24,362 bases of DNA from the NCBI GenBank assembly GCA_046542845.1, contig JBKHAN010000044.1, positions 1 through 24,362 of the forward strand. The letters are read 5' to 3'. Within the stretch, counting starts at the first letter, position 1. Each line of letters starts with the position of its first letter. Below, in pieces: positions 7,900 through 14,280 of the stretch. Origin of the DNA: SKKC01 sp046542845. GTDB lineage: Bacteria; Spirochaetota; Spirochaetia; DSM-27196; SKKC01. The notes below the pieces were generated by a model. That model was not told where the DNA came from. It saw only the letters and a list, made by a program, of their open reading frames with translations, and ran no database searches. A program made the translations under genes and the position numbers.

Positions 7900-8025
7900 A
7901 TCTTCTCCCATCCGGACTATACCGTCGGTTCCGGAATCGCACCGGATCAGCACACCCGAAGGCGCGCTCGCGGACTATACCGCCGGTCTGGAATCGTGCA
8001 TACGCACTCACCATGCCCCGAAGAT
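7900..8025 (-). promoter_or_regulatory. FMN riboswitch (RFN element)
   Basis: Read on the minus strand, the element opens with ATCTTCGGGGCA and closes with GGATGGGAGAAGAT. These form the P1 helix and the conserved termini of the RFN element. Between them are ACCGGCGGTATAGTCCGCGAGC, the P5-type hairpin GGTGCGATTCC, and CCGACGGTATAGTCCGGATG. All are hallmark segments in the right order, and the next gene is ribD, the expected target. FMN binding should repress the operon. The L2 loop deviates: where TGAAATT is usual there is an extra 12-nt GTGC-GTAT-GCAC hairpin (7996-8007). Confidence 0.95.
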
Positions 8026-8041
8026 TACGTTGACTAACGTG

Positions 8042-8072
8042 ATGTTTTCAACAAAACATGTCAAGACATGTT
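8042..8072. promoter_or_regulatory. Two overlapping palindromes at the rib operon promoter / end of the Fur-family gene
   Basis: The sequence AACATGTCAAGACATGTT (8055-8072) is a perfect palindrome of two 8-bp arms with a 2-bp centre. It shares an arm with ATGTTTTCAACAAAACAT (8042-8059), a perfect 7+4+7 inverted repeat. The first contains, on the minus strand, TTGACA (8059-8064), a consensus -35 box for the rib operon, although no good -10 follows at 16-18 nt. It also overlaps the stop codon of the Fur-family gene. It could be an operator for that regulator, a weak terminator for its gene (short T-run after the stem), or mutually exclusive RNA hairpins. Confidence 0.45.
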
Positions 8073-8517
8073 AATGGGCTCCATGGTGATGTCCATGGTC
8101 TGCGTGTTCCGGACAGCCGTCCGGGCAACTGCCTCCTACGGTAATGCGGATACTGTGAAAATCCGTCCCCGTCTGCTGCCGGACGAAGTCAGCTATTGCA
8201 TTCATGTCAGCAGGAACGTCCTGAACGGTGCCGCAGTTCATGCAGACGTAATGAATATGCTCCTCGTGCGCGAGTTCATACACGGAACGTTGCCCCGGAA
8301 GTGGTATTTCACGCAGAATGCCGTTGTCGGAAAGCGTGTGCAGATTCTTGTAAATGGTCGCGAGCGAAATGGACGGAAAATGCGTCTGTGCACGCGAAAA
8401 AAGCTCATCGACTCCAAGATGACCGCAGGCCATAATCTCGCGCAGCAAGACGAGACGCTGTGGAGTTACTTTCAGGCCGCCTTCACGTATTACGTCCTGC
8501 AGATGCTGTTCATTCAT
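8071..8517 (-). CDS. Fur-family transcriptional regulator, PerR-like
   Basis: A 148-residue metal-dependent repressor. The winged helix holds TPQR (18-21) and the recognition helix region SLATIYKNLHTL (51-62). The dimerisation domain has Glu81, His87, His89 and CMNC (Cys92, Cys95), followed by Asp100. Asp100 aligns with the PerR Asp104, which is Glu in iron-sensing Fur, so a peroxide-sensing role is favoured (inference from family knowledge). The second half of the structural zinc site is CPDGC (Cys131, Cys135), spaced CxxxC rather than the usual CxxC. It is followed by a His-rich tail (HADHGHHHGAH). The start has AAAGGA upstream. The gene runs towards the rib operon in the same direction and may be autoregulated through the short palindrome in its own promoter. 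Confidence 0.9.
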   Translation of the reverse strand: MNEQHLQDVIREGGLKVTPQRLVLLREIMACGHLGVDELFSRAQTHFPSISLATIYKNLHTLSDNGILREIPLPGQRSVYELAHEEHIHYVCMNCGTVQDVPADMNAIADFVRQQTGTDFHSIRITVGGSCPDGCPEHADHGHHHGAH

Positions 8518-8539
8518 AGGTTTATTCCTTTAGTAATAT

Positions 8540-8569
8540 ATGTTAGACACGATACCATCGTTTATACAA
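8540..8569 (-). promoter_or_regulatory. Candidate promoter of the Fur-family gene with a spacer palindrome
   Basis: On the minus strand TTGTAT (8564-8569) and TAACAT (8540-8545) are spaced 18 bp. The Shine-Dalgarno AAAGGA and the ATG at 8517 follow. Between the boxes lies the perfect inverted repeat ACGAT-GGT-ATCGT (8549-8561), placed where a repressor could block RNA polymerase. The boxes match consensus only partly, so this is a suggestion. Confidence 0.3.
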
Positions 8570-8630
8570 GATCGTAAGCTGGCGAGTAACCGCGCGCCGA
8601 CATTTCCCTCATATTTTAACATGGTTTCTT

Positions 8631-8778
8631 TACTGTCCGCGACCCTGGTGTTTGTTAACCGATAAACTCTTGTCATAGAAGGACGTAGTGAACCGGCAGT
8701 CGTTTATGATTGCAGGATTTATAATCCTTTACCAAATAGCGACTTAGACACGGCAAAACACCAGGGTCGCGGACAGTA
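8631..8778. repeat. Intact MITE-like element with perfect terminal inverted repeats
   Basis: The left terminus at 8631-8653 and the right terminus at 8756-8778 are perfect inverted repeats of 23 bp; the core is ACTGTCCGCGACCCTGGTG. The element is 148 bp, non-coding, with an AT-richer interior. The same terminus occurs at 23-41 and, degenerated, at both ends of 1060-1204, so this is a dispersed family. No target-site duplication is evident and no transposase is present in the window. A non-autonomous transposable element or a large REP-like hairpin unit is the likely nature. Confidence 0.75.
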
Positions 8779-9491
8779 TGAAAAGCTTGCCACGGATTCA
8801 TCCTGCAGCGTATTTTTTCGGAATGAATGCCCACATCCCTGAAAGTAATCCCGGACCCCACGACCCAGCGACCGCAATTCGGACAGGAACCGATCCGACT
8901 TCTGCCCGAGGAGCCCTCATTATGGTGCATGGTCGCGGTGCCATGGCCGAAAGCATACTAGGATTGCTCGCCGAACTGTACAGCGACAAGCTCCACATCG
9001 TCGCTCCCCAGGCGCATGGCAACAGCTGGTACCCCTACAGTTTTCTCGAAGACATACAATCGAACGAACCATACATGTCTTCGGCTCTCGCGACCCTCGA
9101 TGAGATTACGAACGGACTCATCGAAGCCGGCATAACAGAGGACCGCATATGCTTCCTCGGCTTCAGTCAGGGCGCCTGCCTCGCGAGCGAGTTCGTAGCG
9201 CTCAAGCCCCGCACCTACGGCGGGCTGTTCGCTCTCAGCGGAGGACTGATCGGGCCACCCGGTACTCCACGCTCGTATCCGGGCAGTCTCGAGGGCATGC
9301 CCTCGTTCTTCGGGTGCAGCGATCAGGACATTCACATTCCACAGGAACGTGTAACCGAATCTGCCGACACCATGAAGCGCATGGGTTCTTCGGTAACGTG
9401 CAGACTGTACCCGGGGATGGGACATCGGGTGAACCAGGACGAAATAGATTTCGTCAACGGGATTCTGCGAAATGTTGGCCAGGATCGCTGA
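8778..9491 (+). CDS. Phospholipase/carboxylesterase family alpha/beta-hydrolase
   Basis: A cytoplasmic serine esterase of the predicted-esterase group (carboxylesterase/thioesterase-like). Seen in the 237-residue frame: MVHGRGAMAESI (49-60, oxyanion region), the nucleophile elbow GFSQGA (128-133, Ser130), GCSDQDIHIP (179-188, acid probably Asp184) and PGMGHRVN (212-219, His216). The first ATG (8778) directly abuts the right end of the repeat element, and its last A belongs to the repeat. An internal ATG at 8823 gives a 222-residue protein whose N-terminus is closer to the usual family length. Neither start has a good Shine-Dalgarno. The 3' end overlaps mlaF by 38 bp on the other strand. Substrate unknown. 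Confidence 0.85.
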   Translation: MKSLPRIHPAAYFFGMNAHIPESNPGPHDPATAIRTGTDPTSARGALIMVHGRGAMAESILGLLAELYSDKLHIVAPQAHGNSWYPYSFLEDIQSNEPYMSSALATLDEITNGLIEAGITEDRICFLGFSQGACLASEFVALKPRTYGGLFALSGGLIGPPGTPRSYPGSLEGMPSFFGCSDQDIHIPQERVTESADTMKRMGSSVTCRLYPGMGHRVNQDEIDFVNGILRNVGQDR

Positions 9492-10242
9492 GACGAAGAA
9501 ACTCCTGTATGGGCGGGAGGTCGGAGCGTAAAGCCTCGTCCAGGGGCCCTTCGAATATCGCCCGGCCTGAATCCAGAAACAGCATCCTGTCGCCGATGCG
9601 CTTTATACTCGTCAACTCGTGCGTCACGATGACAACCGTAATGTTGAGTTTCCGGCTGAGACTCATGATCAGTTCGTCCAGCGCAGCTGCGGTGACCGGG
9701 TCCAACCCCGCACTCGGTTCGTCGAAGAACACGATCTCCGGATCAAGCGCGAGGGTACGCGCCAGGGCGGCGCGTTTCCTCATGCCCCCCGAGAGCTCTG
9801 CGGGCATCTGATGCTCGGCACCCGCGAGCTCGACCAGCTCGAGTTTTCTCGATACGACCCGCTCAATCAGCTTCAGGGGCATGTGCGTGTGCTGCTCAAG
9901 GGGAACGGCCACATTTTCGGCGACGGTATAGCTTTGTATCAACGCACCGCTTTGGAAAAGCACCCCCATTCGGGGGCGCAGGCTCATGAGCTCTTCCTGA
10001 CTCATATGAGTGATATCAATCCCGAACACTTCAATCCGACCCTTACTCGGCTCATTGAGGCGAAGCGCGTTCCTGAGCAGCGTCGTCTTACCACACCCGC
10101 TGCGTCCGGCTATGACGGTAATCTGCCCGGGAGGAAAAGACGCGGATACGCCGTGGAGCACCTGTTTTCCCTTGTAGTGACAGTCGAGATCATGAATCGA
10201 CATGACCGGTGGCACGGGATTGCTGGCGATATTCTCGTTCAT
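9454..10242 (-). CDS. mlaF: MlaF-type ABC ATPase of a phospholipid (MCE) transporter
   Basis: The ATPase energises MlaE-type permeases that move phospholipid between the membranes. The 262 residues carry Walker A GRSGCGKT (46-53), the Q-loop FQSGAL (96-101) typical of Mla/Ttg2A ATPases, the signature LSGGMRKR (150-157), Walker B VFFDEPSAGLDP (171-182) and the H-loop His208. The open frame extends upstream to 10404, but that part lies inside mlaE and has no family similarity. The ATG at 10242 is preceded by GGGGGA and lies 11 nt after the mlaE stop. It is the last gene of a five-gene operon. The end overlaps the esterase gene on the plus strand by 38 bp. Confidence 0.93.
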   Translation of the reverse strand: MNENIASNPVPPVMSIHDLDCHYKGKQVLHGVSASFPPGQITVIAGRSGCGKTTLLRNALRLNEPSKGRIEVFGIDITHMSQEELMSLRPRMGVLFQSGALIQSYTVAENVAVPLEQHTHMPLKLIERVVSRKLELVELAGAEHQMPAELSGGMRKRAALARTLALDPEIVFFDEPSAGLDPVTAAALDELIMSLSRKLNITVVIVTHELTSIKRIGDRMLFLDSGRAIFEGPLDEALRSDLPPIQEFLRLSDPGQHFAESR

Positions 10243-10253
10243 GGCATCCCCCA

Positions 10254-11330
10254 CTAAATGACGTACACAAGGCTGAAAATGACGTTTATAATGACAACCG
10301 CAAAGGTCGTAGCGACAACAGCCTGTGTCGTAGCTTTCCCGACTTCCACTGCACCGCCCTCGACTTGCGTACCCGAGTACACAGCGATAGCCGCTATGGT
10401 CCAACCGAAGAGCAAGGCTTTGGTCAGGAGCAGCAGACCGTCCGACACCGTGAGAATGTTCAGACTGCGATCGATGTAAGTTCGCGCGGGTTGACCTACT
10501 ACAAAAACCGACACAACGAGACCGCTCAACACACCGACCACCGCACTGAGAAACGCCAGCATGGGCACCACGACCGTCATTGCAATAAACTTCGGGCCGA
10601 CCACATACTCGTATGGACGGATACCCATCGCGCGAAGCGCGTCAATTTCGTTGGTGACCTTCATAGTCCCTATTTCGCTCGCTATCGCCGAACCTGTCCG
10701 CCCGGTTACAATGATCGCGGTAAGCAGGGGAGCGAGCTCTCGAAACATTGCGAGTGCCATGAGATCCGCAATGAAGGGAGTACCGCCGAACTGCTCAAGC
10801 TGCACGGCTCCCTGCAGCGCAAGAATGAAACCGATAATGAACGAAAGAAGCCCGACGATAGGGACGCCTCTTGCTCCAATCTGTACAATCTGCTCGGAAA
10901 CCGCACCTTTTCGGTGTCGCGACGGAATGAAAAGAGAAACCGCTGCGGCGTAAAAAACTTCTCCCGCGGTCAGAAGCCCTTCGGTGGCCATATGGTACAC
11001 CGAATAGATCGCGGCAAAAAAACCGTCGCTGAAAAATCCACGCGAAGGCTCTTCAGGCATCTGCAGAGGCTGGTCGGCAAAGGTCTCGATTACGTCTTCC
11101 ACGGCTGTGGATGCCCGTATCACCGGCAGAGGCTTGCGATATCCGCCGTCACGGAGCGTTTCGATGAGTCCGAGCCCGCTGCTGTCAACGCTGCTGACCC
11201 CCGACAGGTCAACACTCTTCAGCGCGAGCAGTCTTCGCTTCCGGAGTGTACCAAGCCGATGAGCGATCCCGGGGACCGTGGCACGAGTCAGTTGACCTTC
11301 GAGGTAAAGAACATCACGCTCGATTCGCAT
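10254..11330 (-). CDS. mlaE: MlaE-family permease with fused N-terminal STAS (MlaB-like) domain
   Basis: A 358-residue inner-membrane permease of the phospholipid transporter. Residues 1-95 form a STAS domain with the motif DLSGVSSVDSSGLGLI (41-56), equivalent to the separate MlaB of E. coli. Residues 100-358 are the MlaE permease: LLSFIIGFILALQGAVQLEQFG (161-182), the cytoplasmic coupling helix region EIGTMKVTNEIDALRAMGI (219-237), and hydrophobic segments to the C-terminus. The fusion explains the absence of a separate mlaB. The ATG at 11330 follows the lipoprotein stop by 6 nt, with GGGCGGA upstream inside that gene. Confidence 0.93.
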   Translation of the reverse strand: MRIERDVLYLEGQLTRATVPGIAHRLGTLRKRRLLALKSVDLSGVSSVDSSGLGLIETLRDGGYRKPLPVIRASTAVEDVIETFADQPLQMPEEPSRGFFSDGFFAAIYSVYHMATEGLLTAGEVFYAAAVSLFIPSRHRKGAVSEQIVQIGARGVPIVGLLSFIIGFILALQGAVQLEQFGGTPFIADLMALAMFRELAPLLTAIIVTGRTGSAIASEIGTMKVTNEIDALRAMGIRPYEYVVGPKFIAMTVVVPMLAFLSAVVGVLSGLVVSVFVVGQPARTYIDRSLNILTVSDGLLLLTKALLFGWTIAAIAVYSGTQVEGGAVEVGKATTQAVVATTFAVVIINVIFSLVYVI

Positions 11331-11336
11331 CGATTT

Positions 11337-11948
11337 CTATTGTCCGCCCAACGCTTCGCGAACCCGGGCATCGAACTCCATGACCGAGGCGAGAAGCAGC
11401 TCGTTCACCCCCCGAGCGAAGGCGACAAGATCGTCGGCGGGCAGCGCTTCGTCGCGGCGAAGCTCGTCCCGAAGCAGGACGGCCCCGCCGGGTTGTCGCA
11501 GCTCGAATACGACCTCAACTCGGGCCTCCGGTGTGTCGCAACAGAGAAACTCGACCCGTCTGATAAAGGAGTATAGCTCGTAGTCGGCAGCGCCGGGATC
11601 AAACTCTCTAATAGCAGATTCAAATGCACCTGCGTCGTTGTAGTACCGCTCTACAAACTCCTGCAGCGTATCGATCAGGTCTACGGCCCACATATCGTCG
11701 GTCAGATACTGAAACCGGGGCGTACCATCGCGCAAAACGATCTGCCGTCGATTATACGCGGTTGAGATGCGTGGCTCCATAACCCGCACAACACCCGGAA
11801 CGCTCGGCTCAGCCGGTGCTTCGGGCGCGCTGTACTCAAGAGCGTAGTAAAAGGTCTCCCGTGCCGGGAAAACTGAACAGGAACTCAGGAATACCACCGT
11901 GACCAGCAGCAGCACGGTGCGAACATTTCGGTTCAGCGTGGGTATCAT
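11337..11948 (-). CDS. ABC-type transport auxiliary lipoprotein (PqiC/LetC-like, DUF330 type)
   Basis: A lipoprotein of 203 residues. The signal peptide ends in the lipobox LSSC with Cys24. The mature part (after FYYALEYSAP) has the layout of the ABC_trans_aux family: a basic motif near YNRRQIVLRDG, then WAVDLIDTLQEFVERYYND, then a beta-rich C-terminal half that ends in a helix. Members of this family sit with MCE-domain transporters and are thought to link them to the outer membrane; that role is inferred here. The start overlaps the mlaD stop by 4 nt (ATGA). The CC pair in the mature part (FLCCDTP) could form a disulphide. Confidence 0.85.
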   Translation of the reverse strand: MIPTLNRNVRTVLLLVTVVFLSSCSVFPARETFYYALEYSAPEAPAEPSVPGVVRVMEPRISTAYNRRQIVLRDGTPRFQYLTDDMWAVDLIDTLQEFVERYYNDAGAFESAIREFDPGAADYELYSFIRRVEFLCCDTPEARVEVVFELRQPGGAVLLRDELRRDEALPADDLVAFARGVNELLLASVMEFDARVREALGGQ

Positions 11949-12877
11949 CGTAGTGAGCCTCCTGTGGAACGACCGCGAAGAAGCAAAGATGGATCGCTGT
12001 TGAGCTGCGAAGCAAGATCGTTGAGTGAACTGATCGTACGTTCAAGCGACCGCACCGCCTGGGAAAAGGTCTGGCGGTTTTCTCTGACGGTTTCGTCAAG
12101 CAGGGTTACGGTGCCGCCCGCCCCCGTCGCTGCGTCGTCTATCGACTGTATCGCCCGGTTGAGCGTGTCGGTCGTCTCGGAGAGGTCGAGCGTAACAACT
12201 GTCTGCTCCAGATTATTGACGATCCGCTCTATTCCCTCGGCGCTGCGAGCTATGGACTCGATGGACCTGACGAGTTCACCGCTTCCGGCCGACACGTTGT
12301 CGACGGTGGTGCGCACACCGCTGCGGTTTTCGGAGAGCACCACAGAAGCCGACCGAAGCAGCGCGCTCACCGCGTCCCGGTTTTCTTCGCCGAGCAGCTC
12401 GACAACGCCGTCGATAATTTCATCGAGAGAGTCAACGGCGATTCGCGCGCTTTCGGTCAACTCGTCAAGCAGCCCTCCCTCGGCGACAAGCACTTCCCCC
12501 GGTTCAAGCCGGGGAGCCGCGTTTGTGCCACCACTGAGACCCACCACAGTCACACCGGAAATACCGACCGTCTGCAACCGCGCCGAAACGTCGGCCGGAA
12601 CGGGAACCGATCGATCGATAGCGACCCGAACGTGGATCGTCTCAACGTCGTCGTCGACAAAGGAGATCCCGCGCACGTCCCCGACCGGTATACCGCGGTA
12701 CTGAACCCGGGACCCGATTCCAAGACCGGAGACTGGAATGTTGCGGAACTCGATAATGTACTCGTCGTTTCGGCGCAGAAGCTGCTCGCTGACCGATGAG
12801 ACAAAAAAAGCACCGATAAGGGCGGTACATACCAATACGAAGAGAAGTGCGCTTCCAAGTCGACTCGGGGATCTCAT
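11945..12877 (-). CDS. mlaD: MCE/MlaD-family substrate-binding protein
   Basis: A periplasmic lipid-binding subunit anchored in the inner membrane. The 310 residues have a basic N-terminus and one membrane segment (about 9-28). An MCE domain follows at about 38-118, with NIPVSGLGIGSRVQYRGIPVG (46-66) and LQTVGISGVTVVGLSGG (101-117). The rest (about 135-295) is a long, strongly helical, coiled-coil-like region rich in Ser, Thr and Glu that ends in LNSDPSLLLRG, a pattern often seen at MlaD C-termini. The start overlaps the MFS gene stop by 4 nt (ATGA) and the end overlaps the lipoprotein start by 4 nt. Confidence 0.93.
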   Translation of the reverse strand: MRSPSRLGSALLFVLVCTALIGAFFVSSVSEQLLRRNDEYIIEFRNIPVSGLGIGSRVQYRGIPVGDVRGISFVDDDVETIHVRVAIDRSVPVPADVSARLQTVGISGVTVVGLSGGTNAAPRLEPGEVLVAEGGLLDELTESARIAVDSLDEIIDGVVELLGEENRDAVSALLRSASVVLSENRSGVRTTVDNVSAGSGELVRSIESIARSAEGIERIVNNLEQTVVTLDLSETTDTLNRAIQSIDDAATGAGGTVTLLDETVRENRQTFSQAVRSLERTISSLNDLASQLNSDPSLLLRGRSTGGSLR

Positions 12878-14205
12878 TCTGATGCTACCGTCCTGTTTGA
12901 GTTCTGCGTACGACGTGAACCACGGGAATCAATCATGAGAAACACTGCAAAACCCAAAGTAGCTATTATGACGGGGATAGACAAAAGCCTGTACATTGCA
13001 CGTAAGCCGATTGATTCTACAATAATACCACTTAAGGAGCTTCCGATCACGCTTCCTATGCCGAAATGTACCGAGGTGGCCGTTGTCTGAAACACGGTGG
13101 CGTACCTTCGTGGCGCGATGCGGTCTATGTAGTGAATACTCACGGGCAGAAACACGCCAAAGGAAAGTCCGTGCAGGGCCTGCGCAGCGACGAGACCTTC
13201 GGGACTCTGTATCCAGCCGAGTATACCGATGCGGAACACAAACATTGCCATTGAGAAAAGAAGGAGTACCCGCGGTCGGAACCACTTCAGCAGAAGAACG
13301 GAGGCAAACATGAACGGAATTTCCCCTCCGGCCGACACCGTCTGTGCGAGCCCTACCTGCGTACTGCTGCCGCCGGCTTCGTAAATAAGCAGCGGCAAAA
13401 AGGTGATCGCAGCCCGGAGCTGTATAAAGATCAGAAGCGACATCGCCAGAAAAACCAGATAGGGGATCGAGGAGAGCATTGCGCGCACGGCCCCTCCCGA
13501 TAAATGCGCCCTTGAGGCAGTAACAGGTCTGTCGGCAACCGCGTGTACCGGCGCGGAATCGTCGTCCCATATGTCAGGTTCACGTTTCGGCGGGGCCTTT
13601 TCATCGGCCGTCTCGTGTGACTCGGCGAGGGGTGCGCGGGCGATACGGAACGCCATAATCGCAGCGAGTCCTACAACGACCGCGTAGTACGGGAACATGA
13701 CACCAAGCGACGTCGTATCAATCAGGCGGCCGAGCGTGAGACCGCTGAGCGCGAAGCCCGCTGAGCCGAACCCCCGGGCAAGACCGTATTGTATCGCGGC
13801 GTCCGAGCGTCTGCGGTGCATGATCCAGCTGTCAAGAATGCCCGGCATGGCGTTGGCGGTCGCGGAGTATATGAGACCAAGCGCAAATACAGGCAGGAGG
13901 CTCGCGCCCGCTACCGGAAGCAGGAGGACCGCGAGCGAACCAACACCAAATGAGAACAGCATTACGAAGCGGTGCCGACTACCTGCATCGCAGTAGGCAC
14001 CCCAAAGCGGTGCTGCGACTATGCCACCGAGGAAAATGCTCGACATTATGATTCCGGCTGCGCCGCTGCCGAGTCCTATATCGGTCAAGTAGGGGACAAG
14101 GAATGCTTCGAGGGCGACAACGCTTGACCAGAAGAAAAACTCAAGTACCGCGAACTTCCAGGTTACACCCGAAATTCGACGGACCCGATGTGTAGATTCG
14201 CCCAT
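12874..14205 (-). CDS. MFS permease, first gene of the mla operon
   Basis: A 443-residue major facilitator protein with 12 predicted membrane segments and a long hydrophilic loop between the two halves (about 192-235). The N-terminal half shows the MFS motif-A region as PLWGAYCDAGSRHR (66-79). The style (MFS_1-like, with FWSSVVALEAFLVPYLTDIGLGSG at the N-terminus) recalls the LacY/nucleoside-symporter/phenylpropionate-permease group; the substrate cannot be told. It shares a 4-nt overlap with mlaD and is thus cotranscribed with the lipid transporter. A link to lipid or lysophospholipid handling is an inference from that context only. No Shine-Dalgarno is present and the promoter -10 box ends 6 nt before the ATG, so the mRNA is probably leaderless. 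Confidence 0.85.
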   Translation of the reverse strand: MGESTHRVRRISGVTWKFAVLEFFFWSSVVALEAFLVPYLTDIGLGSGAAGIIMSSIFLGGIVAAPLWGAYCDAGSRHRFVMLFSFGVGSLAVLLLPVAGASLLPVFALGLIYSATANAMPGILDSWIMHRRRSDAAIQYGLARGFGSAGFALSGLTLGRLIDTTSLGVMFPYYAVVVGLAAIMAFRIARAPLAESHETADEKAPPKREPDIWDDDSAPVHAVADRPVTASRAHLSGGAVRAMLSSIPYLVFLAMSLLIFIQLRAAITFLPLLIYEAGGSSTQVGLAQTVSAGGEIPFMFASVLLLKWFRPRVLLLFSMAMFVFRIGILGWIQSPEGLVAAQALHGLSFGVFLPVSIHYIDRIAPRRYATVFQTTATSVHFGIGSVIGSSLSGIIVESIGLRAMYRLLSIPVIIATLGFAVFLMIDSRGSRRTQNSNRTVASE

Positions 14206-14211
14206 GACACG

Positions 14212-14240
14212 ACTATAGTGATACGGCGGCGGGTAGACAA
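14212..14240 (-). promoter_or_regulatory. Promoter of the MFS-mla operon, predicted leaderless
   Basis: On the minus strand TTGTCT (14235-14240), a 17-bp spacer and TATAGT (14212-14217) form a good sigma-70-type promoter. Only six nucleotides (CGTGTC) separate the -10 box from the ATG at 14205. Transcription would start at or next to the A of the start codon, leaving no room for a ribosome-binding site. Confidence 0.6.
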
Positions 14241-14244
14241 GTTA

Positions 14245-14273
14245 TTGCGAATCGGTGATCCAGAGCGTACTAT
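14245..14273 (+). promoter_or_regulatory. Promoter of the DUF1707/LiaF-like gene, predicted leaderless
   Basis: TTGCGA (14245-14250), a 17-bp spacer and TACTAT (14268-14273) lie back to back with the mla promoter; the two -35 boxes are 4 bp apart. Seven nucleotides (ACCAGGC) separate the -10 box from the ATG at 14281, so the transcript should begin at the start codon. Confidence 0.55.
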
Positions 14274-14280
14274 ACCAGGC

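Noticed and set aside
8068..8577. 169-codon plus-strand frame over the Fur-family gene
   Set aside because: Antisense to a protein with intact Fur family motifs and a good ribosome-binding site.
8673..8930. 85-codon minus-strand frame over the repeat element
   Set aside because: It spans the element end and the esterase start, with no start signal or known domain; taken as random.
10209..11576. 455-codon open frame on the plus strand
   Set aside because: Antisense to mlaF, mlaE and the lipoprotein gene, all of which have clear motifs; the translated product is basic, low in hydrophobic residues and matches nothing.
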